Notes: generated from the letters alone by a model not told the origin. Counted from the first letter of the stretch, positions 38,357 through 48,010 are shown. The stretch: 61,143 nucleotides of DNA from an uncultured Methylococcaceae bacterium (GCA_903839855.1 CAIMEB010000210.1:1-61143); one strand, 5' to 3'. A program made the numbers and translations.

Positions 38357-39545
38357 AGAGTACCTCCACACCATTTTTATCCGATTCTGTAGACAGTATT
38401 TTTACTAACATCCGATTACTACTTTCCAATTGTTGTTTAATTTGTTCTATCTGATTATTATCTGGCAGAGTCAATTTAACTTGTAGTTGGTCATTGATAA
38501 AATCCAGTTTCAGGATCTTATAACCTAAGTTTGCATTAAGCACTTCACCCGTTTGATATAACAATCTCATGAATAAACTGCCACTACTGGCATTGTTTTT
38601 TCTGAGTTCAATTAATTCCTGATCAGCCTGAACCTTGATGTTTACGAGGCGCTTTACTTCGGGAAAAGTTTGCTTAAATAAACTTAATGTCTGAGCTTCC
38701 AACGCTGCCAGTTCTGATTGTTGTTGCCAATAATTGTTTACTAAAAAACCAGTTTGTAACAATACCGTAAAAATAATAATCCCTATCGCTGGCACCCACT
38801 TTGTCAACGCCCACTCTGAACTCTGCTGTCTCCCAAAACTACCCGTCAGCAAATTATATTGCGTGTCGATTGTTGCAATACCCTGCACAAATAACGATAG
38901 GATGGAATCGACTTGATGATAGGTTATGTCCATAGGAAAATGAGACAAATCTCGAGGCGATTCATCAAGCGACCATACATGTAAAGAATGCAGGGTTGGG
39001 TTTTCTATGCGCATTTTGTCAAGCATAATGGGCAACATTTCCCCATCAATACCACCACCCAACCCTTTACCACTTCGTAAAACAGCTTGTTTACCATCAA
39101 TAAATATGGAGCAAGCACCTTCCTGATAAGGCAAACATAAGGTTTCGGGATAAACACTGTCTATTTTAATTCCGGCCTTCTGGAAACGTGCCAAGCAAGT
39201 TTTAAATTTTTCACGGCTAACCAATGCCACATAAACCTTATCTTTGGGCTGTCGGTGCCAAACACTGTGATAGGTTTCCACATCGTCTGCAAGTAAATCT
39301 TCAAGTGCAAAAGGTAATGCTTTTTTAATTTGATTATTGGTTTTAACCGGTAAATCTAAGCCTAACAATAATATTTCCGATGCTGTATATAACAAGGTAA
39401 CTGGGCTTTCTCCTGCACTTTGTGCTAAGTTTTGCAATGTCCCTTGTTGTATTTCCTTGTCAATTGAATTATCTAACACCAACCATTCTAGATCACTCTC
39501 TATTTGATTTTGATTAAGAAATCTCGCTATAATTTGCTCAGCCAT
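38337..39545 (-). CDS. gspL: Type II secretion protein GspL
   Basis: 402 residues. A cytoplasmic actin-like N-terminal half (with TLLYTASEILLLGLDLPV and KALPFALEDLLADDVE), a membrane helix near 255-275 (AIGIIIFTVLLQTGFLV), and a periplasmic ferredoxin-like domain. It bridges the GspE ATPase to the pseudopilus platform. Start ATG 39545 overlaps the end of gspK. Confidence 0.92.
   Translation of the reverse strand: MAEQIIARFLNQNQIESDLEWLVLDNSIDKEIQQGTLQNLAQSAGESPVTLLYTASEILLLGLDLPVKTNNQIKKALPFALEDLLADDVETYHSVWHRQPKDKVYVALVSREKFKTCLARFQKAGIKIDSVYPETLCLPYQEGACSIFIDGKQAVLRSGKGLGGGIDGEMLPIMLDKMRIENPTLHSLHVWSLDESPRDLSHFPMDITYHQVDSILSLFVQGIATIDTQYNLLTGSFGRQQSSEWALTKWVPAIGIIIFTVLLQTGFLVNNYWQQQSELAALEAQTLSLFKQTFPEVKRLVNIKVQADQELIELRKNNASSGSLFMRLLYQTGEVLNANLGYKILKLDFINDQLQVKLTLPDNNQIEQIKQQLESSNRMLVKILSTESDKNGVEVLFEIKQK
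38363..38367 (-). promoter_or_regulatory. GGAGG ribosome binding site selecting the gspM TTG start
   Basis: GGAGG on the minus strand, six bases before TTG 38356, inside the end of gspL. It decides between the TTG and the upstream ATG/GTG starts. Confidence 0.65.
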
Positions 39546-40488
39546 CAACTAAACTCCTGCGTAATCTCTTAACCACTGATACCCCCCCTAATTTGTCACG
39601 ATACAACTGTGACTGGAATTTCAAGGCGTTTTTTTCCATGTCGATTTGTCCAGATAATAAGAAATAGTGACTTTCTACACTTATACTTTCTTTGTTGATA
39701 CTAATACCTTCCATAGCCTCATCTTTCAAAAACTCTTCAACTTCTTCAAAAGGCTTACCACTTGCCCGATATATCGATTCAGCTCGATCCTTTTTCATAT
39801 CGGCTGCAAAAGTACGTAATACCTCTACGCTGGCAGTATTGATATTGATGGGTTCATAACTATCAGCCACATAAATATAAGGCAACAGTTTTTTGTAGTC
39901 ATTAAGAGTCATACCTTGTATGCGCAATAACTCGCTAATGTCAGAAAATGGGGCATTTGCACTCCGAAAGGGTGGTTTAAGCTTTGCATAAGTTTCGTCT
40001 TCTGCTCCATGTGGATACCTTATTTCCATATCTGAATCCATCCAATCCAACATAGCATCTACCAAATCCGGCTTCATATTGAGATTAATAAATAAACGCT
40101 TTAATCTTTGCACATCTTCATCACTGGCTTTACCGTCAACTAATAAATTATTCAGGTTGATTCGACCTTGTAATTCTATAATATCGGATTTTACACTCCC
40201 TTCCAGAGTTGGCTTTAAAGTTAACGGCTTACTCCAAAGATCCGTTAAGGTATCGTATTTATTTTTATCAAAATCCAGTTTAAGCTGATTTTCTGCCCAT
40301 GCCTCAAGTCCATAAACAGACTCCCATGTTTGTATTGAACGCAGTTGGTTTTCTGTTCTACGAATATCCGTCTGCCGATCGCTGGACATGGATACCAAAG
40401 CGACAGTAACCACTGTAAGCACCAACATTACGGTAATAAGTGCAATACCGTTTTGCGTGTTAACCTGTAATGATTTCTTTACCTTCAT
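39538..40488 (-). CDS. gspK: Minor pseudopilin GspK
   Basis: 316 residues. Prepilin-type N-terminus with G-IALITVMLVLTVVTVALVS after a 14-residue leader; the residue after the cut is isoleucine and position +5 is not glutamate, typical of GspK, which caps the pseudopilus tip. The large globular domain has two SAM-like regions (DLVDAMLDWMDSD; ININTASVEVLRTF). The start overlaps the gspJ stop by one base. Confidence 0.93.
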   Translation of the reverse strand: MKVKKSLQVNTQNGIALITVMLVLTVVTVALVSMSSDRQTDIRRTENQLRSIQTWESVYGLEAWAENQLKLDFDKNKYDTLTDLWSKPLTLKPTLEGSVKSDIIELQGRINLNNLLVDGKASDEDVQRLKRLFINLNMKPDLVDAMLDWMDSDMEIRYPHGAEDETYAKLKPPFRSANAPFSDISELLRIQGMTLNDYKKLLPYIYVADSYEPININTASVEVLRTFAADMKKDRAESIYRASGKPFEEVEEFLKDEAMEGISINKESISVESHYFLLSGQIDMEKNALKFQSQLYRDKLGGVSVVKRLRRSLVDG

Positions 40489-41084
40489 TAATGTATTAAA
40501 AATGAACGGTGAATAGTACCTAAACCCTCCAGTTTAATACTTATGTCGAGGGCTTTTGGAATATCGATGCCGCCAATTAAGGGTTCCCAAGCCTGGGTCT
40601 CTACGTTAAATTTACTTAATGCAACACCGTGTGTAGTGATAAGCTTTCGGCTTCGATACTCTGTTTGCTGAGTTCTATCTGGAATACTCCAGACACGCCG
40701 ATATAATTCATCTTTTTCCAGGCTATAACTGACTCTTAACAGGCTATTTGAATCTGCATTATTTGACCAAGAGGGTACTGTGCGGGTAAAAACCAATATC
40801 TCATTACCACGACCGACAGAAAAAGCTGGCTCAGTTGTGCCAAATTCATCTCTGATTGGCCTGTTTATTATTTGACTTAAATCCTCATTAAGTAAATATA
40901 ATGTTGTTTGCAATTGCGCCAGTTGTTCTGATCTGGGCACTGTGCTTGCTCTAGCATCCAACACCGCTGCCAGGCCTGCATAAGCCATCATTGACATGAT
41001 AGAAAAAATGGCCAGTGCTATTAGTATTTCCAACAAGGTAAAGCCCCGTTGTCCAGAATATGAAGTATTATTTATCTTCATCAA
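40488..41084 (-). CDS. gspJ: Minor pseudopilin GspJ
   Basis: 198 residues. Short leader ending GQRG, then the prepilin motif FTLLEILIALAIFSIMSMMAYAGL. The domain with SEQLAQLQTTLYLLNEDLSQI is characteristic of GspJ. Part of the GspH/I/J/K tip complex. It overlaps gspI by four bases (ATGA), indicating translational coupling. Confidence 0.93.
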   Translation of the reverse strand: MMKINNTSYSGQRGFTLLEILIALAIFSIMSMMAYAGLAAVLDARASTVPRSEQLAQLQTTLYLLNEDLSQIINRPIRDEFGTTEPAFSVGRGNEILVFTRTVPSWSNNADSNSLLRVSYSLEKDELYRRVWSIPDRTQQTEYRSRKLITTHGVALSKFNVETQAWEPLIGGIDIPKALDISIKLEGLGTIHRSFLIH

Positions 41085-41455
41085 ATTTTATTTATGTCAC
41101 TGAGCAGGCTAACAAGTGGCTCTTTATCGCCCTCAAGAAACACGTCTATGCGATACATCCATAAATCTTTTATGTTTGAAAAACTACGATTAATCTGCCA
41201 ATACCAGCGTCGACCTGCCATTTCATCCCAACCATCCAACTTTTCAGGCTTATCTTTATCCAGTCTTAATTGCACAACATGGTTAGTTGCAACCACGGCA
41301 GCCAGCGTTTTGTTTTCCAAATTCCATAAGTTTTTAATATTATCGGCCGTTATTTTAATGGCACTGACCATCAAAATTGCCAGTATGACCAAAGCAATTA
41401 ATACTTCCAGTAAAGTAAATCCATTAGCTATTTTATTGCTAAACGGCCTGCTCAT
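41081..41455 (-). CDS. gspI: Minor pseudopilin GspI
   Basis: 124 residues. Leader ends NG, then FTLLEVLIALVILAILMVSAIK. The small C-terminal domain has the W-x-W-x-I segment (RRWYWQINRSF) usual for GspI. It nucleates the pseudopilus tip with GspJ and GspK. Overlaps both neighbours by four bases. Confidence 0.93.
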   Translation of the reverse strand: MSRPFSNKIANGFTLLEVLIALVILAILMVSAIKITADNIKNLWNLENKTLAAVVATNHVVQLRLDKDKPEKLDGWDEMAGRRWYWQINRSFSNIKDLWMYRIDVFLEGDKEPLVSLLSDINKI

Positions 41456-41964
41456 GGATTATCTTGGCTTGAAATGATGAGTCCTTCGTGCTGCGTATGA
41501 CTCAGTATAAAAGTACTATTGCTATTTTGCATGGTTATGCTGATTTGAAATAACTCCATTTCACCATCCGGTGTCAAAATAATTTGTGGATTTGGTTCAA
41601 CACTATCAATAGCTTGTTTTGTTAATTTAACATCCTGTTGATGAATAGCAACGGCTAATGACATTTGCGGCATTAACTCACGTGTTTTGAAAACCATGTC
41701 AGTTATTTCTGGCTGCCATTTTCGTTTTCTTATAACAGCAAAGCGATAGCCATGATTAAATAATTCCAACCCCATCACATCACCCCGAGTTATGGCTTCC
41801 TGAGTTGCTAATTCCAGAAGCTTAACCAGTCTTTCAGCTTCAAGTTTTTGTTGATCTCTTGGATCAGCTGTTCCCATTGATAGCATAGCCATGCCTGTTA
41901 CCACACCTATCAACACCAAAACGATAAGTAATTCAATAAGAGTAAAGCCTTTGCCTCCACTCAT
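41452..41964 (-). CDS. gspH: Minor pseudopilin GspH
   Basis: 170 residues from ATG 41964, giving a short basic leader MSGGKG before FTLIELLIVLVLIGVVTGMAML. A TTG at 41994 would overlap gspG and give an atypical long leader. Domain with RLVKLLELATQEAITRGDVMGL and a terminal beta region, as in GspH. It joins the tip complex to the GspG shaft. Confidence 0.9.
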   Translation of the reverse strand: MSGGKGFTLIELLIVLVLIGVVTGMAMLSMGTADPRDQQKLEAERLVKLLELATQEAITRGDVMGLELFNHGYRFAVIRKRKWQPEITDMVFKTRELMPQMSLAVAIHQQDVKLTKQAIDSVEPNPQIILTPDGEMELFQISITMQNSNSTFILSHTQHEGLIISSQDNP

Positions 41965-41978
41965 ACCAGAAAAGTCAG

Positions 41979-42410
41979 TTATTTCTGAACCCAATTGGTA
42001 ATATCAGCGCCAGCTTCGGTTCCGCCTTCAATACCATCAGCACCATAAGAGTAAAGATCAAACTCGCCATGAATACCGGGCTTAAGATAAAAATAGGGAT
42101 TTCCCCAAGCATCTTTGGGCATCTGATCGAGATAACCACCTTCTTTCCAGTGTGCTCCTTGAGGTAGGTTTGCCGGTTTAGTCACCAAGGCTTCTAGTCC
42201 TTGTTCAGTGGTTGGATAACTGTAATTATCCAACCGATATAAATCAAGCGCCGCTGTAATAGCCCTTATATCTTGCAGGGTCCGGGTTGCTCTGGCTTCA
42301 TCAGGCCTACCCATGATTTTAGGCACAATAATAGATGCTAAAATCCCCAAAATTACCACAACAATCATGACCTCAATTAAGGTAAAGCCTTGGTGTTTTT
42401 TATCAGACAT
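41979..42410 (-). CDS. gspG: Major pseudopilin GspG
   Basis: 143 residues. Leader MSDKKHQG, then FTLIEVMIVVVILGILASIIVPKIM with Glu at +5. It has the GspG signatures LYRLDNYSYPTTEQGLEAL and DAWGNPYFYLKPG, the calcium-site region in DLYSYGADGIEGG, and ends near NW. Polymerises into the periplasmic pseudopilus. A 117-base gap separates it from gspF upstream, enough for an internal promoter, but none is convincing. Confidence 0.97.
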   Translation of the reverse strand: MSDKKHQGFTLIEVMIVVVILGILASIIVPKIMGRPDEARATRTLQDIRAITAALDLYRLDNYSYPTTEQGLEALVTKPANLPQGAHWKEGGYLDQMPKDAWGNPYFYLKPGIHGEFDLYSYGADGIEGGTEAGADITNWVQK

Positions 42411-42527
42411 AGTTAAATAAAGGGTTAATTAAATAATAAGACTCAGTGGTTACCGAGAGTACATTGATAAGAGTAAGCAACAATTATGACGTTTTTATTA
42501 CAACATTGAATTTATTGGCAACACCGA

Positions 42528-43739
42528 TTATTTAACTAATTGGTTCATTTCAAAAATAGGTAATAAAATCGCTAGTACTATAGCAAGCACTATCAAGCCC
42601 ATAACCAGAATCAAGATAGGTTCGAATAAGCCTAAGGTCATTTCAGTTAGCTCCTGAATATCGCGTTCCTGATCGTCAGCTGCACTTGCCAACATTTTTG
42701 GTAACTGTCCACTGGCCTCTCCACTTGCTATCAAATGAATAGTTACCGGAGGAAACAAGCCGCTAGCTTCCAGTGCCTTGTTTAAACTTTGCCCTTCCCT
42801 AACTTTTATTGATGCTGTTTCCACGGCTTTTTGCATGGCATCGTTGGTCAATACCTGACTGGATATCTTTAAAGCCTGTAATAATTCGACACCACTATTG
42901 GTAAGTATGGCTAAGGTTCGAGTAAATCTGGCAGTATTCATACCCTTGGAAAAACGTGCCACAAAAGGCATACTCAGTAGCAAAAGATGAAAGCGCATAC
43001 GTGGTTCCGGCAGGCGCAGAACTGCATTGCTACCCATGCTGGTACCAATTACAAGCAGTAACATTACCAAGCCATACTGTTTAAAAAAATTACTACAGGC
43101 AATAAGCACTTTAGTGATTATAGGTAATTCCCCCCCCATTTTATCAAAAACACTGGTTATTTCAGGTACGACATAAGCTAATAAACCGATCACTACTAAT
43201 AATGAAACAGAAGTTAGCATAACTGGATATATCATTGCCATTTGTAGCTTGCTGTGCAATTGACCTTTATCACCAATATAATCAGCTAATCTTTGCAAAA
43301 CCTGATCAAGCTTACCGGAAGATTCGCCGGCCTCAACTGTTGCCCGATAAAGTGGCGGAAAAGTACTTGGAAACGCACTACAGGCTTGTGCCAGACTTTG
43401 TCCTTCCATAATACGGCTTTTAACACCCAGCAATATTCGTTTTGCTTTAGTTGAATCAAGCTGTTTAGCAGTGATTCCCAATGCTTCATCAATCGACAGG
43501 CCAGAACCCAGCAATGCCGCCAACTGACGAGTAATATGAGCTAATTGGCGCATATTAATGCGCTGGGAAAGCATCAGTCCTTTGCTGCTATGTTCTTTTT
43601 TATGTAGTTCTTCTATTTCTAACAAGGTTAGTTGGTTGCTTTTTAATTGCTGCCTTGCCAATTTGAGCGTATCACTTTCAATGGTACCTTTAACCGTTTT
43701 ACCTTTAGCGTTGATTGCTTGATATTCAAAAGCTGCCAT
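42528..43739 (-). CDS. gspF: Type II secretion platform protein GspF
   Basis: 403 residues with two T2SSF domains and three membrane helices (near 170, 220 and 375-395). It begins MAAFEYQAINAKGKTVKGTIE, as GspF does. Polytopic inner-membrane core that interacts with GspE. A G8 tract on the coding strand (minus of 43130-43137) encodes the M-G-G-E turn. Follows gspE after 4 bases. Confidence 0.95.
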   Translation of the reverse strand: MAAFEYQAINAKGKTVKGTIESDTLKLARQQLKSNQLTLLEIEELHKKEHSSKGLMLSQRINMRQLAHITRQLAALLGSGLSIDEALGITAKQLDSTKAKRILLGVKSRIMEGQSLAQACSAFPSTFPPLYRATVEAGESSGKLDQVLQRLADYIGDKGQLHSKLQMAMIYPVMLTSVSLLVVIGLLAYVVPEITSVFDKMGGELPIITKVLIACSNFFKQYGLVMLLLVIGTSMGSNAVLRLPEPRMRFHLLLLSMPFVARFSKGMNTARFTRTLAILTNSGVELLQALKISSQVLTNDAMQKAVETASIKVREGQSLNKALEASGLFPPVTIHLIASGEASGQLPKMLASAADDQERDIQELTEMTLGLFEPILILVMGLIVLAIVLAILLPIFEMNQLVK

Positions 43740-43743
43740 GTCA

Positions 43744-45261
43744 CTAATCCTTTTGGGTAATACGAATTGCTTCGTCTAGACTGGTGTCGCCATTAAGCAC
43801 TTTCTCTAACGCACTTTGCTGTATACTTCTTGTAAATACTCGGGCATACTCTTCAAGAGCCTGATCACTGGCGCAATCATGAATCAAGCCTCGCATCGCA
43901 GAATTGATAGGGATAATTTCGAATATACCCGCACGACCTTTGTAACCTCTTTGTCCACAGTGCGAACAGCCTTGTGCATTAAAAATAGTCACAGTATTTT
44001 GATCGTTAGCAATATATCCCAGCTTTTCCAGATCATTAACAGCGATAGCAACTGCCTGTTTGCATAGTGGACATAACTTTCGCACGAGACGTTGTGCAAT
44101 AACACCGACAAGACTAGATGCAAGCAAAAACGGTTCTACACCCATATCCCGCAAGCGTGTAATGGCTCCCACTGCGGAGTTGGTATGTAAAGTAGACAAA
44201 ACCAGATGACCCGTCAAACTCGCTTGTACAGCAATTTCTGCAGTTTCTTTATCACGTATTTCACCGACCATAACAATATCTGGATCTTGTCTCAAAATAG
44301 CTCGCAGTCCTTTTGCAAACGTCATTTCTACCTTATTGTTAACTTGAGTTTGGCCTATGCCATCCAGATAAAACTCAATAGGGTCTTCTACGGTAAGGAT
44401 ATTACGAGTGCGTTGGTTAAGCTGATTGACTATCGCATATAAGCTGGTAGTTTTACCGGAACCGGTAGGCCCGGTAACCAAAATTATGCCATGCGGCCTG
44501 GCTATCATTTCTTGAATACTGTCTAGCTCCTCATCAACCATGCCTATTTGTCTGAGGTTTAATTGGTTTGCCTGTTTGTCCAGGAGCCTTAATACTACGC
44601 GCTCACCATGACCTGAAGGCAATGTAGATACGCGGACATCAACGGTTCGTCCGCCAATATTAAGCGATATACGACCATCCTGTGGGAGTCGTTTTTCGGC
44701 AATGTCCAGCTTGGCCATGACTTTAAGTCGGGATATGACCATCGGGGCAAATTCACGTTGAGGCTCTAGTATCTCACGTAAAGTTCCATCAACACGAAAA
44801 CGAACAACCATACGTTTTTCATAAGATTCGATATGAATATCCGAGGCATTTTCTTTGATGGCTTCAGTCAGTAAAGCATTAATCAAACGAATAATTGGGG
44901 CCTCATCAGCGCTCTCAAGAAGATCTTCTGGCTTGGGTAAGTGCTGTGCCATGTACGACAGATCAATATGATCTTGCATGTCGTCAACCATTTGCTGTGC
45001 ATGCCCCGACTTTTGCTCATAAACTTCTTGTAACAAAATATCAAAATTTTCTTCACTAATTTGTGCAAATGTAACCGATTTATCGACCAATCTACGTATT
45101 TCAAATAACACATGAGTCTGTGTTTTTTTTAGAAACAATATTTCTGTCTTATTCCCCAAACGTTGTGTAACCAAGATACCATGTCTTTTGGCAAAGCTAT
45201 AAGAAGGCATCTTGATACCTGATTCCAACGTTTCAGAATCAATTGCCGTATTACTGCTCAT
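43744..45261 (-). CDS. gspE: Type II secretion ATPase GspE
   Basis: 505 residues. N-terminal GspE domain, then Walker A GPTGSGKTTSLYA, Asp box and Walker B (RAILRQDPDIVMVGEIRD), His box (LVLSTLHTNSAVGAITRLRDMGV) and a tetracysteine zinc module (CPLCKQ...CSHCGQRGYKGR). Hexameric motor that drives pseudopilus assembly. The start overlaps the gspD stop by one base. Confidence 0.97.
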   Translation of the reverse strand: MSSNTAIDSETLESGIKMPSYSFAKRHGILVTQRLGNKTEILFLKKTQTHVLFEIRRLVDKSVTFAQISEENFDILLQEVYEQKSGHAQQMVDDMQDHIDLSYMAQHLPKPEDLLESADEAPIIRLINALLTEAIKENASDIHIESYEKRMVVRFRVDGTLREILEPQREFAPMVISRLKVMAKLDIAEKRLPQDGRISLNIGGRTVDVRVSTLPSGHGERVVLRLLDKQANQLNLRQIGMVDEELDSIQEMIARPHGIILVTGPTGSGKTTSLYAIVNQLNQRTRNILTVEDPIEFYLDGIGQTQVNNKVEMTFAKGLRAILRQDPDIVMVGEIRDKETAEIAVQASLTGHLVLSTLHTNSAVGAITRLRDMGVEPFLLASSLVGVIAQRLVRKLCPLCKQAVAIAVNDLEKLGYIANDQNTVTIFNAQGCSHCGQRGYKGRAGIFEIIPINSAMRGLIHDCASDQALEEYARVFTRSIQQSALEKVLNGDTSLDEAIRITQKD

Positions 45262-47156
45262 TATTTACGAGTCGGAAATGGATAACCTGTAGCTGAATCA
45301 TCAGGTTTTAACTCTGGGAGAATCGGCGTATGCTCGTTAGGCATCAACATCAAGCCATTTTTTCCAGTCTGTTCCTGGTTATTACGCAAAGCATTATATC
45401 TATCGTTAGTAAACAAAGAGGCTTTTTCTGGATCTCGCATAATCACCGGACGTAAAAAGACCATTAAATTCGTTTTTATAACAGTAGTATTTTTATTTTG
45501 AAACAAAAAGCCCATGTAAGGTAAATCACCCAGAAAAGGTACTTTTTGGACTGTTACCTCAACCTTATCACCAATTAAACCGCCTAAAACCAAAATCTTG
45601 CCGTCATCAACCAAAACAGAGGTATCTATTTCCCGCTTATTCAAGGTTACCCCACCGCTACTTGTATCGTTTGTAACCGTTTGATCCACACTTGAGACTT
45701 CCTGTTTAATCTTGAGTTTGATGGCATTGCCCTCATTAATTTGAGGGGTGACTTTAAGTTTAGTACCTACATCTTGTCGTGTATAGGTAGTAATAGCGTT
45801 ACCAGTCTGCCCGGCACCAGTTGAAAAACTCCCACTCAAAACAGGTATATTTTGCCCCACAATCATGTTCGCCTCTTCATTATCCAGCGTAACAATGGAA
45901 GGGGTCGAAAGCACATTGACATTATCATCTTTTGCAAATGCCCTGAGTAATGCTCTTAATTCACCGCCGACTAGATAACCAATACTCATTCCTTTTCCGG
46001 CTGTGGAAATCATATCACCCAAGCTTATTGGTGATGAAGTAACAGCAACACCGTTATTTACGAGTTTGGAATGCCATTCAATACCAATATTTTGATCTTT
46101 CTCATAGTTGACTTCAGCAATAATCGCTTCAATATGAACTTGGGCGCGACGAATATCCAGTTGTTTAATGACCGATTTAAGTGAGCGCATTTGCTCTGTA
46201 GGTGCAGTAATAATCAACGAATTGGTTGCATCATTTGCGCGAATATCTAAATCTTTTTCAGTAGTGGCTTGAGTCACAGGTTGACCTGCAGTGGTATTGG
46301 TCTTTTTTTCACCAACCCCAGTCAGAGTTTCTACTAATTCTTTAGCAACCGCATAATGTAAATAAATAACTTCTGTATCACCCTCGTTTTCCATTGGCGA
46401 ATCGAGGTTAGCAATCAAAGTCAGCAATTGCATACGTAGATCAGGATCACCGCCAATGATAATAGAATTAGATCGACTCTCTGCGACCAAGGGTGCACCG
46501 CCTGCACTCACTTTTCCAACGTTAGTGTTGGCAATCAGTGTATTAATAGGTTGGATTAATTCTTCAGCAATAGCATTCTGTAACTTGATTACTTCAATTT
46601 TTTGCACATCACTTCTGTCGATTTGTTTAATCAACAAGGCCAGACGATTTACGTTGGCCGCTGTGTCAGAAAGAATAATGGTGTTGCTTTCTGGCACCGA
46701 CGCCATAAAAGCATATTGAGGCATCAACGGTGTTAACGTTTGAACTACCAGAGTAGCATTGACATGGCTGACGTGCACAATACGGGTCAGTTGTTCATCA
46801 CCATTTGGATAATTTGAACCTAGTTCATTTTGATCACCGTCCTGCTTGGCGTTAAGATTAGGGATAATTTTAATGACATCACCGTTAGGCACGGCTGAAT
46901 AACCGTGTACTTTAAGTATTGACAAAAATACGTCATATACCTGTGAAGCTTTCATAGGTGTTGAAGTAATAACAGAGATATTACCTGTTACACGCGGATC
47001 TACAATAAAATTCTTACCAGTGGCATCAGCAATCGTTTCTATCAAGGTATGAATGTCAACATCCTTAAAGTTAAGAGAAAACTTATCATTTTGTGCCGCT
47101 GAAACAATACAAAATGCAGCAAGTAAGAAGCCTATTAACAAACGACGAAAGCGCAT
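45261..47156 (-). CDS. gspD: Type II secretin GspD
   Basis: 631 residues with signal peptide ending AAQ, an N0 domain (FSLNFKDVDIHTLIETIA), three secretin N domains and the secretin barrel (VLSTPSIVTLDNEEANMIVGQNIPVLSG ... LVLGGLIGD). Forms the outer-membrane export channel. C-terminal tail short and proline-rich. Starts 11 bases after gspC. Confidence 0.96.
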   Translation of the reverse strand: MRFRRLLIGFLLAAFCIVSAAQNDKFSLNFKDVDIHTLIETIADATGKNFIVDPRVTGNISVITSTPMKASQVYDVFLSILKVHGYSAVPNGDVIKIIPNLNAKQDGDQNELGSNYPNGDEQLTRIVHVSHVNATLVVQTLTPLMPQYAFMASVPESNTIILSDTAANVNRLALLIKQIDRSDVQKIEVIKLQNAIAEELIQPINTLIANTNVGKVSAGGAPLVAESRSNSIIIGGDPDLRMQLLTLIANLDSPMENEGDTEVIYLHYAVAKELVETLTGVGEKKTNTTAGQPVTQATTEKDLDIRANDATNSLIITAPTEQMRSLKSVIKQLDIRRAQVHIEAIIAEVNYEKDQNIGIEWHSKLVNNGVAVTSSPISLGDMISTAGKGMSIGYLVGGELRALLRAFAKDDNVNVLSTPSIVTLDNEEANMIVGQNIPVLSGSFSTGAGQTGNAITTYTRQDVGTKLKVTPQINEGNAIKLKIKQEVSSVDQTVTNDTSSGGVTLNKREIDTSVLVDDGKILVLGGLIGDKVEVTVQKVPFLGDLPYMGFLFQNKNTTVIKTNLMVFLRPVIMRDPEKASLFTNDRYNALRNNQEQTGKNGLMLMPNEHTPILPELKPDDSATGYPFPTRK

Positions 47157-47167
47157 AAAATGAGTAG

Positions 47168-47689
47168 TTATTTAGTTAAAAACAGAAAGCCTGTTTTAGT
47201 CTTATCCATGGAAAGAAATTCAGGTTGTTGATTCCGAAGCAATATGACCTGTTCTTTATCTATCGACTGTAGAGTAATGCCTCCAGGCAATTCTTCACCT
47301 AACCGATATTTTTTTTGTAATTTATCTTCTCCCTCAATAATAGCGAAACTGGATTCGGTTTTATTAGGTCGAAAAAAAACACCCAATAATTTTATTTGTA
47401 GCTGCGTCTTTTGAGGCTCGCTATTTTGGTTCATAGTCTCATCGAACAGACCAAACAAATGCCAATCCTTGATAACCAAAAAATTCATTTGCTGATTTTC
47501 TGCACTTCCTTGTACTTTTTGCTCATCTTCAACTATTGAACCGCGTATTTGCGTTGAACTATTGATAAGGTAATTTGACGAAAGCACGACATACAAGAGA
47601 TAAAATAAAGCAGGAATGACTGCAAAATAGGGTAGTGTTTTGCAATCAATCTGATAGTATCTAATAGCGTTAAATTTAACAGATTTCAT
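47168..47689 (-). CDS. gspC: Type II secretion protein GspC (short form, no PDZ)
   Basis: 173 residues. Cytoplasmic tail, one membrane helix (about 20-42), and a homology-region domain (DWHLFGLFDETM ... IKLLGVFFRPNKTESSFAIIEG ... YRLGEELPGGITLQSID). It stops before the PDZ domain found in longer GspC proteins, as in some short variants. Connects the platform to the secretin. First gene of the operon; a 20-bp tandem duplication abuts its start codon. Confidence 0.9.
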   Translation of the reverse strand: MKSVKFNAIRYYQIDCKTLPYFAVIPALFYLLYVVLSSNYLINSSTQIRGSIVEDEQKVQGSAENQQMNFLVIKDWHLFGLFDETMNQNSEPQKTQLQIKLLGVFFRPNKTESSFAIIEGEDKLQKKYRLGEELPGGITLQSIDKEQVILLRNQQPEFLSMDKTKTGFLFLTK

Positions 47690-47727
47690 TTGTACTATAT
47701 TCTTAGAATTTGTACTATATTCTTAGA
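47688..47727 (-). repeat. 20-bp perfect tandem duplication at the gspC start
   Basis: Two identical back-to-back copies of ATTTGTACTATATTCTTAGA (47688-47707 and 47708-47727, plus strand). On the minus strand the unit ends at the gspC ATG and contains a TATAGT. A TATAAT lies immediately upstream (47727-47732). The duplication therefore doubles part of the promoter or leader. Confidence 0.85.
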
Positions 47728-47880
47728 TTATATGACGCAAATGTGACTATTTTATGACGAAGATGTTTAATTCAGTTTATTCACTCATCTCACCGAAGCC
47801 TTACTAAACACTTTGCTAGAAGTCTATCGGACTTTCCGTGTAAAAACGGCTAATTGTAACCAGTTAGGATTTTTGGCAAT

Positions 47881-47911
47881 AAAAAAGGCTTAGATTTTAC
47901 TCTAAGCCTTT
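47881..47911 (-). terminator. Terminator of tRNA-Lys
   Basis: An 11-bp perfect stem (AAAGGCTTAGA with TCTAAGCCTTT, 6-base loop) followed by T on the minus strand, about 9 bases past the tRNA 3' end. Confidence 0.9.
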
Positions 47912-47919
47912 GATTTACT

Positions 47920-47995
47920 TGGTGGGGCGTCCGAGGCTCGAACTCGGGACCCATGGATTAAGAGTCCACTGCTCTACCAACTGAGCTAACACCCC
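47920..47995 (-). tRNA. tRNA-Lys (CUU anticodon)
   Basis: A full cloverleaf on the minus strand including an encoded CCA. It has a GGGGTGT acceptor arm paired to ACGCCCC, a D arm GCTC...GAGC, an anticodon stem GTGGA/TCCAT around the loop CTCTTAA (anticodon CTT) and a T loop TTCGAGC. It reads AAG lysine codons. Confidence 0.96.
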
Positions 47996-48010
47996 AAAGA
48001 TCGGTAATTA

